From Pirellulaceae bacterium (GTDB lineage Bacteria > Planctomycetota > Planctomycetia > Pirellulales > Pirellulaceae), in NCBI GenBank assembly GCA_026004775.1, contig BPJU01000004.1, positions 1 through 64,000 of the forward strand: a stretch of 64,000 nt of DNA, in the 5' to 3' direction. A model generated the notes under the pieces. That model searched no databases and was not told the DNA's origin. It saw nothing but the letters and a program-made list of their open reading frames with translations. Position 1 is the stretch's first letter, and every line of letters begins with the position of its first letter. The position numbers and the translations under genes are program-made. Below are positions 48,570-56,237 of the stretch, piece after piece.

Positions 48570-49883
48570 TTACCGCGCCGCGGCCGGTGCGTTAACGGGG
48601 CTTGCGCCGCCGGCACGCTGCGGTGTGGCGGCTTGGGTGGGATGCGCGCCAGCCTCATTCAAGAACGTAACCTCGGCGGTCATTTCCGGCTTTAGATAAA
48701 CACCCTCCTCTTCCGGCGGAACGGCGATTTTTACGCGCACCGCAATCGCTTCTTTGGCACGGTCGGCAATCGGCATCAACCGGTCGACCACACCGTCGTA
48801 GTAACGTTCCTGGTAAGCGACGGCGCGTACTTTGCACTTTTGCCCCACGAAAACATGGCGGATGTCGCGCTGTTGGATACTCAGCTCCACTTCCAAATCG
48901 GAAAGATCCGCCATCTCACAGATACTGAAACTTCCATTGAAGGCGATAGGGTTGACCATGTTTCCTTCTTCGGCGTTTTTCCTGAGGATCGTGCCGGAGA
49001 TAGGCGCGACGATGGTGCAATTGTCCAGTTGCCACTGGGCCCGCAACAATTCCGCCTCGGCCTGAGCGACGGCGGCACGCGCGGCGGCGATCCGCTCTTC
49101 GCGAGGGCCTTTCTCCATCAGGGTCAAGGCGAAGGCGAGGCGTTCCACACGGCGCTGTTGGGCTCGGAACTGCTGTTCGGCCGAAACCAACTCCTCTTCT
49201 GTGGCGGCCCGGTCCGCAGCCAACTGCCGGATCCGCTCGTAATTGCTTTGCAACTCCACCAGCCGCTCCCTTGCCTCCGCCAACTCCGCCCGCACCTGCT
49301 CGATCTCTTCAGGCAAACTGCCATTTTCCAATTCGCGCAACTGCTGGCGGGCCTGCTCCAAAGCCGCCAGAGCTCGCTGGTATTCGGCCTGATATTGAGT
49401 CGACTCGATCAGCCCGATCACTTGGCCTTTCTTGACGCGCATCCCTTCTTCGATATTCAGGGCAATGAGGCGGCCGGAGACTTGAGGGCTTACCAGGATT
49501 TGCCGAGCCGGCACGATGTAGCCGGTGGCTTGGAGGGCGACTTGGTTATTGGACGGTGGATTGCCCACGGCGGAAGGCGTTGCGCTGGACGAGCCTGGTG
49601 GAACCGAGTCAGCCGGCGGAGTTGCCGATGCGGCGCCGGCCGAGTCGGCCGGCGATGGATCGGCCTGGCTGGCTCGTTGATAGAAATACCAGCTTGCCGC
49701 AAAGCCGGCCAAGGTCGTAAACAACAAAACGATCGTGGAAGTGACCCACCAGAGGTTGTTCGACGCCGGGGCCGCTTCGGGCAATTGCAACGAGCGAACC
49801 CGTGCTCGCAACTGTTCGCGCGATTCGCCTCGACCGCTCGATTCGTCAACCGACCCTGCCGGCTTAAGAGAGGGTGTACTCAT
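48570..49883 (-). CDS. HlyD/MacA-type periplasmic adaptor protein
   Basis: About 437 residues. A single N-terminal membrane helix (WWVTSTIVLLFTTLAGFAASWYF) anchors it. Residues after this are Pro/Ser/Ala-rich, then a lipoyl half (VALQATGYIVPARQILVSPQVSGRL), a long alpha-helical hairpin (about residues 145-260, rich in Q, E, R and A) and the second lipoyl/barrel part (TIVAPISGTILRKNAEEGNMV). This is the family's usual plan. It bridges the ABC permeases to an outer-membrane exit; no TolC-like gene is nearby. The ATG at 49883 is preferred to a TTG at 49907. Confidence 0.92.
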   Translation of the reverse strand: MSTPSLKPAGSVDESSGRGESREQLRARVRSLQLPEAAPASNNLWWVTSTIVLLFTTLAGFAASWYFYQRASQADPSPADSAGAASATPPADSVPPGSSSATPSAVGNPPSNNQVALQATGYIVPARQILVSPQVSGRLIALNIEEGMRVKKGQVIGLIESTQYQAEYQRALAALEQARQQLRELENGSLPEEIEQVRAELAEARERLVELQSNYERIRQLAADRAATEEELVSAEQQFRAQQRRVERLAFALTLMEKGPREERIAAARAAVAQAEAELLRAQWQLDNCTIVAPISGTILRKNAEEGNMVNPIAFNGSFSICEMADLSDLEVELSIQQRDIRHVFVGQKCKVRAVAYQERYYDGVVDRLMPIADRAKEAIAVRVKIAVPPEEEGVYLKPEMTAEVTFLNEAGAHPTQAATPQRAGGASPVNAPAAAR

Positions 49884-50031
49884 AACGTGGAATTGGAAAG
49901 TCTTCAACCTGCGAGAACGAGCACTACTTCATACGTACCGCATTCGCCTAGGCGGTGTTTCAAAGCAACAACCTATTCTACTCGCAAAACTCACCCGCGG
50001 ATAGTTGCCTTTTCCCCGTCATTGAGACAAC

Positions 50032-50049
50032 CGTGTCGCGTGGGACACG
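50032..50049. promoter_or_regulatory. inverted repeat upstream of the exporter operon
   Basis: CGTGTC and GACACG arms with a 6-base spacer, about 150 bases upstream of the adaptor start and downstream of the glycerophosphodiesterase gene. There is no T tract, so an operator is more likely than a terminator. Short arms; could be chance. Confidence 0.25.
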
Positions 50050-50167
50050 CCGAAGGTCGAGCCCAACGGTAGATAACTCGACAAAAGCTGTAGCTATATT
50101 AGGGTAACATGGAATACACCACTGGTGTGCGGCAAGGCGCGGGTAGGTTGGGGCGACGAGTGGCAAT

Positions 50168-51211
50168 TCAAGGAAGTAATCGTAAGAGGATTTCGTTGGT
50201 CACGTCGGGAAAGTCGGTGAAAAGTCCGTCTACTTTGACGTCCTGGACGAACAGCCGCACCAGTTCGTCGAACGAGACGGCGAACTCCGGCAGAGCGTCA
50301 CGGCGGAACGTATAGGCATGGACGACCAGCCCCAGGCGATGAGCTTCGGCGACGACGGAATTGGCCACTGCTCGTCCTTCTGCGTCCACATTCACCAGCA
50401 ATCGCAGGTCGACTCCGATACCGGCACAGTATTCGGCGCAGGCCGCCAGGTCGTTTTTCATCCGCTCTTCGTCCCATTGTCCGTCCTTGGCACGCCAGGC
50501 ATCTTCGGAGAAAAGCTGCACCAGACGAAGATCGGTCTGAAGTTCATTTCGCAGTCGCCGCAATTCTGCTGCATCGAAGCACTGCAAGTAGCAGGGTGCT
50601 CGGCGATCCCGATAGCCGTACCGTGAAAGCGTCGACAGAACGACGGTGGAAATATCCAGATTGTGCTGCCGGTGCCAGGCCGGGTTTTTGATCTCCGGGT
50701 AGATTCCCGCGTGGCGCCCCATCGACTGATTGAGGCCCTGGAGCATTTCAATCCATTCGGCCAACGTGGGAACGCGCAAATCGGTTTCTTTTCGGGGGAA
50801 ACGTTGCGGATAGACACGCCGCCCGGTGCGAACGTCGATTCTTTCATGGACGCGAAGTTGTTTGATCTCTTCCAGGGTAAAGTCGATTGCGTAGTAACGC
50901 TGGTCCGAGCGGGCTCGTTGAGGAAAAACCTCACGCACATTGGTTACGGTGTCCAGATAAATATCGTGCAACACGATGGGGGTGCCGTCCTTGGAGAGGA
51001 CGACATCCGGTTCTACGAAGTCGGCTCCCTGAGCAACGGCAACTGCTACGCCGGCCAGCGTGTGTTCCGGCACATAGCCGCTGGCACCTCGATGAGCGAT
51101 CACCAGCGGACGTTCCTGGACCGGTTGACCAGCCATTATCATCAGTTCACAACCGCAGGCGATGCAGATCCAGACCACAAGTGCGCAGCACGCAGGACGC
51201 GACGATTGCAT
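50168..51211 (-). CDS. glycerophosphodiester phosphodiesterase
   Basis: 347 residues of the GDPD (GlpQ/UgpQ) TIM-barrel family, which hydrolyse deacylated phospholipids to glycerol-3-phosphate and an alcohol. PLVIAHRGASGYVPEHTLAG holds the catalytic His and the EHT motif; DFVEPDVVLSKDGTPIVLHD carries the metal-binding E/D pair and the second His. An N-terminal hydrophobic segment (CCALVVWICIACGCELMI) indicates export, perhaps as a lipoprotein. The length and GASGYVPEHT resemble periplasmic GlpQ. It is divergent from the DUF1592 gene. Confidence 0.92.
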   Translation of the reverse strand: MQSSRPACCALVVWICIACGCELMIMAGQPVQERPLVIAHRGASGYVPEHTLAGVAVAVAQGADFVEPDVVLSKDGTPIVLHDIYLDTVTNVREVFPQRARSDQRYYAIDFTLEEIKQLRVHERIDVRTGRRVYPQRFPRKETDLRVPTLAEWIEMLQGLNQSMGRHAGIYPEIKNPAWHRQHNLDISTVVLSTLSRYGYRDRRAPCYLQCFDAAELRRLRNELQTDLRLVQLFSEDAWRAKDGQWDEERMKNDLAACAEYCAGIGVDLRLLVNVDAEGRAVANSVVAEAHRLGLVVHAYTFRRDALPEFAVSFDELVRLFVQDVKVDGLFTDFPDVTNEILLRLLP

Positions 51212-51384
51212 AACCTTTGTCGGTTCACGCCCCCGCACCGCCAAAACCCTCCCTGACCGCGCAATAAATGGTCACCGATACGCAGTGTTGTACGTTTCGC
51301 GGCGCAGTCGTGCAAGGCGAAACGGATGGAGGCAACGGGCGTCGGATGGCGTTGGTGGCGTTGGTTTATTGGTTCTCGCCTATC

Positions 51385-51429
51385 TTGACCTGCTGTTCTG
51401 GGAGTTGCCATAATAACCATGAGGGTTAT
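51385..51429 (+). promoter_or_regulatory. candidate promoter with overlapping palindrome for the DUF1592 gene
   Basis: TTGACC (51385-51390) and CATAAT (51409-51414) are separated by 18 bases, a plausible sigma-70-type pair. Directly overlapping the -10 end is a perfect palindrome, ATAACC-atgag-GGTTAT (51413-51429), placed where a repressor would block initiation. It lies in the 337-base gap between the divergent glycerophosphodiesterase and DUF1592 genes; the rest of the gap shows nothing else. Confidence 0.4.
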
Positions 51430-51548
51430 CGGGCGGTGGCGATAGGCGGATCGTCACCGGCCGAATCGGTATGGATTCGGTGAAGCCCGTACGAAACCCA
51501 GCAACCCACCTTATTCCCGCCTCCCGCACGCGTGGATCGAAACCTGCC

Positions 51549-53969
51549 ATGAAGGCCACCTGTTTGAAGTCCTACCGCATGCCGGCAAATAGTCTATTGC
51601 GCGCAGCCCAAAGGGCACTGGTCACCGCATTTCGTCCAGCTATTGCAGGTCTGATCGCTTTTTGTGCATGGCAAGGCGGCTGGATGATGGCTCAGCAGGG
51701 CGCGAACTCACCCGAGCCGCAAGATCCTCAAGCCGTGCAGATTTACCAGCAAAAATGTGCCCGTTGCCATGGCGCGGAAGGCGAGGGGACGGCCGACTAC
51801 CCGAAGCCGCTTGCCGGCACGAAATCACTGGAAGAGCTGGCGCGGTTCATCGAGGAGACGATGCCCGAGGACGATCCCGAGTCGTGTGTCGGCCAGGAGG
51901 CTGAGCGTGTAGCCCGTTACATTTACGAAGCTTTTTATTCTCCGATCGCCCAAGCGCGCCGCGCTCCGCCGCGAATCGCCTTGTCCCGGCTTACGGCTAA
52001 TCAATTGCGCCAGGTGCTGGCGGACCTTGTCGGCGGCTGGGCCGCCGCCCCTGCCTGGGACGACCAGCGCGGGTTGGAAGCCGAGTACTACGACGGGCGG
52101 AGTTTTCGTCGCGATAAACGTCAAATCCAACGGCGTGATCCGTTGATCGATTTCCATTTTGGCAACGAAAGTCCGGCTCCGGGTACAATCGGCTCGGAGG
52201 AATTTGCCATCCGCTGGCAAGGGGGCCTGTATGTACCGCAAACGGGCGAATACCAGATCGCTATCGAAAGCGACAACGGCGTGCGGTTATGGCTGAATGA
52301 CATGAACGCACCGCTCATCGACCGCTGGGTACGTTCCGGGGATGAGCGGCTGCATCGGGCTACGCTGTTTTTGCTGGGCGGCCGAGTTTATCCACTGCGA
52401 TTGGAGTTCATGAAGTTCAAGGAAAAAACGGCTTCGGTACGACTATTGTGGCGCATGCCGCACCGGGTTCTGGAGCCGATTCCCAATCGCTATTTGTCGC
52501 CCCATCGCTACCAGCCGGTGTTTGTGGCGACCACGCCCTTTCCTCCCGAGGATCGCAGCCAGGGCTACACCCGAGGCTCGTCGGTTTCGCTCGAATGGCA
52601 GCAGGCCCTAGTCGACGCTGCGCTCCAGACGGCCAGCTTCGTGGCTGAGAATGCCGACCGTCTGGCCGGAACACGTCCGGACGCAGGGGACCGCGCCGAG
52701 CGGCTGAAGGAGTATTGCCGGTTGTTGGCGGAGCGGGCATTTCGACGTCCCTTGAATGCGCAAGAGCAGGAACGGTTTGTGGACCGACCGTTCCAGCTCC
52801 ATGCATCGCCGGTCGATGCTGCCAAACAGTCGGTGTTGGCTGTGTTGCTCTCCCCTCAGTTTGTGTATGTGAATCTTCCGTGGGAGGACAGCTCTATTGA
52901 ACCGTATGCCCGAGCCGCACAATTGTCGCTGGCCTTGTGGGACTCGCTTCCCGACGAACCGTTGTGGCGTGCCGCGCGGGAAGGAAAAACGATGGATGCC
53001 GGTGAATTGCGGCGGCAGGCCGAACGCATGGTGCGGGATTTGCGCGCAAGAGCAAAACTTGGCGGCTTCGTCGAGCAGTGGCTGAAGCTCGACCAGATGC
53101 ACGATGTGGTAAAAGATCCGCAACTGTATCCGGGCTTTACGCCGGAATTGGTAAGCGACCTTCGCGCGTCGCTCGATCTTTTCCTGGATGATGTTCTTTG
53201 GGGTGCCAATGCCGATTGGCGGCGATTGTTGTTGGCTGATTATGTTTATGCCAATGCGCGGATGGCTGAGTTCTATGGCTGGCAGCTTCCGGAAACGCCC
53301 GGCGACACGCAGCCGTTCGTGAAAGTGGTGCTGGAGCGCGACCGGTATGCCGGATTGCTGACTCACCCGTTGCTCATGTCCGGCTTTGCTTACACCTCGA
53401 CCAGTTCACCGATCCACCGTGGAGTCTTCGTGGCCCGAAGCCTGCTGGGCAAGTTTCTACGGCCGCCGCCGGAGGCTGTCGCTCCGCTTGCGCCCGATCT
53501 GCATCCGGAGCTGACGACCCGGGCCCGGGTCGAGCTACAGACCAGTCCTACACAATGCCAGACCTGCCATGCCATGATCAACTCGCTCGGTTTCCTTTTG
53601 GAAAATTACGATGCCGTCGGACGCTACCGGTTACTCGAGAAAAACCGGCCGATCGACGCTTCGGGACGCTACCGGCAACCGGATGGCACAGACGTCGCGC
53701 TGCAAGGAGCGAGGGCATTGGCCGAGTATCTGGCAAGCAGCGACGAATCGGCTCGCGCCTTCGTCCTGCAATTGTTCCAGCACGCGGTAGGCCAGCCGCT
53801 GGCGGCCTATGGTTCGAATACGTTGAACGAATTGACGGCCCGGTTCCGAGAGCAAGGCTATTCGGTACCGGATCTGCTGGTGGAGATTGCGTGCCGAGCC
53901 GCTTCGCTTCCGGTGGCGACCAACCCGGCGCTGTCCGTGGCCCCGCTGCCGACCACGACCCCCCATTGA
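51549..53969 (+). CDS. DUF1592-type planctomycete cytochrome c protein
   Basis: About 806 residues. A signal-type segment precedes a cytochrome c domain with CARCH at about residues 70-74 (DPQAVQIYQQKCARCHGAEG is the family start). A PA14-like carbohydrate-binding region follows (GLEAEYYDGRSF to LLWRMPHRVLEPIP), then the DUF1587/1592/1588/1585 series (AERAFRRPLNAQEQERF, VEQWLKLDQMHDV, GLLTHPLLMSGFAYTS, CQTCHAMINSLGFLLENYDAVGRYR, QHAVGQPL). These proteins are thought to act in periplasmic oxidation of complex carbon sources and are normally paired with a DUF1552 protein, as here. Start chosen at ATG 51549; other in-frame starts exist at 51471 and 51579. Confidence 0.9.
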   Translation: MKATCLKSYRMPANSLLRAAQRALVTAFRPAIAGLIAFCAWQGGWMMAQQGANSPEPQDPQAVQIYQQKCARCHGAEGEGTADYPKPLAGTKSLEELARFIEETMPEDDPESCVGQEAERVARYIYEAFYSPIAQARRAPPRIALSRLTANQLRQVLADLVGGWAAAPAWDDQRGLEAEYYDGRSFRRDKRQIQRRDPLIDFHFGNESPAPGTIGSEEFAIRWQGGLYVPQTGEYQIAIESDNGVRLWLNDMNAPLIDRWVRSGDERLHRATLFLLGGRVYPLRLEFMKFKEKTASVRLLWRMPHRVLEPIPNRYLSPHRYQPVFVATTPFPPEDRSQGYTRGSSVSLEWQQALVDAALQTASFVAENADRLAGTRPDAGDRAERLKEYCRLLAERAFRRPLNAQEQERFVDRPFQLHASPVDAAKQSVLAVLLSPQFVYVNLPWEDSSIEPYARAAQLSLALWDSLPDEPLWRAAREGKTMDAGELRRQAERMVRDLRARAKLGGFVEQWLKLDQMHDVVKDPQLYPGFTPELVSDLRASLDLFLDDVLWGANADWRRLLLADYVYANARMAEFYGWQLPETPGDTQPFVKVVLERDRYAGLLTHPLLMSGFAYTSTSSPIHRGVFVARSLLGKFLRPPPEAVAPLAPDLHPELTTRARVELQTSPTQCQTCHAMINSLGFLLENYDAVGRYRLLEKNRPIDASGRYRQPDGTDVALQGARALAEYLASSDESARAFVLQLFQHAVGQPLAAYGSNTLNELTARFREQGYSVPDLLVEIACRAASLPVATNPALSVAPLPTTTPH

Positions 53970-54063
53970 TTTCTGGCGAATCCGTTAAGGTTTCCGGTGA
54001 AAGCTTGCCACAGATAGTTTCTCCAACAAAGTGACGATAAAATAGCGGTGTGAGGAGAGGCGT

Positions 54064-55380
54064 ATGACGCGTAACTTTATCAGTCGGCGGGAATTTGTCA
54101 GAAGTCTGGGAGTCAGTGCGGCGGTATTGCCGTGGATCACGAACCTTCCCAGCCTGGGGTGGGCCTCGCAGACTCGTCGCAAGCAGCGTTTGGTCATCGT
54201 CTTTACGCCGAACGGCGTGGTGCCCGACCGGTTCTGGCCTCGGGAAGAGGGTGAAGCCTTTACGATCACGCCGATCCTGGAGCCGCTTGCCCCGTGGAAG
54301 GATCGCATGCTGGTACTGCACGGTGTGTGCGACAAAATCCGAGGTGACGGCGATAATCACATGCGCGGGATGGGCTGCCTGTTAACGGGCATCGAGCTAT
54401 TCCCGGGCAATATTCAAGGGGGTTCGCACACGCCTGCCGGCTGGGCGAGCGGCATATCGATCGATCAGGAGATCAAGAATTTCCTGCAAAGTCAGCCGGA
54501 AACGCGGACGCGGTTCGGTTCGCTGGAATTTGGCGTATTGGTGCCGGATCGAGCCGACACGTGGACGCGGATGGTTTATGCTGGGCCTAATCAACCGATC
54601 GCCCCGATCGACGATCCATACCAGATGTTCCACAAGTTCTACGGCCGCCAAAAAGACCAGCGTCTGGTGCGAAGCGTGCTGGATGAGGTGCTGGCGGATT
54701 TGAACAAAGTCCAGGCGCTGGTAAGCCAAGAGGATCGCCAACTGCTCGAACAACATATGGCCTTCGTCCGCCAGATGGAGGAACAGCTCAAGGCTCAGCC
54801 GGACGAACAGCCGCATGCCGTACCCGAACTGGAACCGGGTGTGGAGCAGGAAAACGACCGCATGCCGGAACTGACGCGCATGCAGCTTGACTTGCTGGTG
54901 CATGCCCTGGAAAACGATTTTGCACGAGTGGCCACCTTCCAGTTCACCAACTCTGTGGGGCAAGCCCGGATGAGGTGGCTGGACATCAGTGAGGGGCATC
55001 ACGAACTGTCTCACGAACCGGACAGCAACGAGGTGGCTCAGGATAAACTCACGCGGATCAATCGCTGGTATTGCGAACAATTGGCTTATCTGGTCAAACG
55101 GCTGGCTGAGACTCCAGAGCCGGGTGGTCCGGGCACGCTGCTGGACAATACCACCATCATTTGGACCAACGAATTGGGTAAGGGCAATTCGCACACGCTG
55201 GACAATATTCCGTTTGTCCTGGTGGGCAACGGGCTTGGATTCCGGATGGGGCGTGTGGTGCGCTTGCCTCGCGTGCCACACAATCGGCTGCACTTGGCGT
55301 TGGCTCATGCTATGGGCCACTACCTCGAGCGGTTCGGTAACCCGGATTACTGCGGCGACGGCCCGCTGGTGTTGACGTAG
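54064..55380 (+). CDS. DUF1552 domain protein with Tat signal
   Basis: 438 residues. The N terminus [10 protein letters not shown] has the twin-arginine pattern (R8, R9) followed by a hydrophobic stretch, so it is exported folded. The rest is the DUF1552 family, with [51 protein letters not shown], and the [20 protein letters not shown] end. These proteins resemble sulfatase/phosphatase-like folds and are always next to DUF1592 proteins in planctomycetes; the pair probably forms a complex. GAGGAG lies before the ATG; the gap to the DUF1592 gene is 94 bases. Confidence 0.92.
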   Translation: MTRNFISRREFVRSLGVSAAVLPWITNLPSLGWASQTRRKQRLVIVFTPNGVVPDRFWPREEGEAFTITPILEPLAPWKDRMLVLHGVCDKIRGDGDNHMRGMGCLLTGIELFPGNIQGGSHTPAGWASGISIDQEIKNFLQSQPETRTRFGSLEFGVLVPDRADTWTRMVYAGPNQPIAPIDDPYQMFHKFYGRQKDQRLVRSVLDEVLADLNKVQALVSQEDRQLLEQHMAFVRQMEEQLKAQPDEQPHAVPELEPGVEQENDRMPELTRMQLDLLVHALENDFARVATFQFTNSVGQARMRWLDISEGHHELSHEPDSNEVAQDKLTRINRWYCEQLAYLVKRLAETPEPGGPGTLLDNTTIIWTNELGKGNSHTLDNIPFVLVGNGLGFRMGRVVRLPRVPHNRLHLALAHAMGHYLERFGNPDYCGDGPLVLT

Positions 55381-55410
55381 GGAAACCGGCGCGCTGCGTT
55401 GAGGCTTACT

Positions 55411-55474
55411 GCCTATCGGAAAACCGCCCTTGGTCCGCTTATTGATAGGCTCTCGAACCGGTTTTCGGATAGGC
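55411..55474 (+). repeat. 64-base palindromic repeat, copy 1
   Basis: Arms GCCTATCGGAAAACCG and CGGTTTTCGGATAGGC (one mismatch) flank a 32-base loop. It begins 30 bases after the DUF1552 stop. It is homologous, in the same orientation relative to the upstream gene, to the repeat at 62364-62426; loop blocks CTTGRTCCG and TTGAYAG are shared as well as the arms. Confidence 0.7.
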
Positions 55475-55908
55475 TCTTGATCCGAAAGCCGGATGGAGCA
55501 CTTTCCACCACGAGCCCAATGTCTGGTTTTCGGGTGGGCACGAAGGTGGCTGCCTAAAGAGGGCTCAGGCTGCCGCGTAACCGGATGAGCGATCGCGATC
55601 GGGTACGGGGGCGTTGTCTTGATTCCCATGCAGCGACTCTAGTGCTTCCTCATGGGATAATTTCTAGTTACAAGGATTTCTGCTGGCCTCGGCCCTCCGA
55701 GATGGTTATTCGCCAGTAGATCAGTTGCCAGTCGACGCCGGGCCGTTGGTCGTCGAGATCCATGGACCAAGTGGTGACCTTTGAATGGGCTAATTGGCGA
55801 GTTTCTGTTAACCCGAAGTTCCAGGGGCAGGGCTCTAGAAGATGCGGGCGACGCGCTAGGGGGGGGCCGTGCCGGGCAACGCAATGGGCAATCCACCGCG
55901 AAACGATG

Positions 55909-55985
55909 GTGCCAGGCACCACGGTCTGGGCGCCAATGGTGGTGCCAGGCACTACGCTAACCACGAAAATGGTGGTGCCAGGCAC
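55909..55985. repeat. three palindromes at exact 33-base spacing
   Basis: The perfect palindrome GTGCCAGGCAC (5-base arms, 1-base centre) occurs at 55909-55919, 55942-55952 and 55975-55985. Copies 2 and 3 share extended flanks (ATGGTG before, TACG after). The starts are exactly 33 bases apart, about three helical turns, which would place bound proteins on one face of the DNA. A degenerate fourth, GTGCCGGGCAAC, lies at about 55869. Confidence 0.75.
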
Positions 55986-56237
55986 TACGGTTTTCCCGGC
56001 GGGGCCGCGAACCGATACCACCCTAATTGTGGATTATTCTATCAGACAATATCGGTAATTTCCGGGCGCGTGTTCGCCCCTACTGGCACATCACCGCTCA
56101 GAAAAGCCGCAACGAGAAGCCCAAAAGACCAAGTACCGGCTCTTGCGAGCCACCACCGACAAGACTCTCACCCCGCAACCCGCTTCGGGCTGCTAAAAAA
56201 GCTTCCGAAAAAGTGAAATTTCATCCATCACACGACG

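Larger units (their letters stand above)
55381..56237. other. gene-free, repeat-rich region beside the second transposase-like gene
   Basis: 857 bases with no convincing gene. It contains a 64-base palindromic repeat just after the DUF1552 stop, and three 33-base-spaced copies of the GTGCCAGGCAC palindrome at 55909-55985 about 250 bases from the transposase-like gene. No RNA gene is seen. Confidence 0.6.

Noticed and set aside
48840-50072. Long plus-strand frame opposite the adaptor gene
   Set aside because: Antisense of the HlyD-type adaptor, rich in His, Gln and Leu with no recognisable domain.
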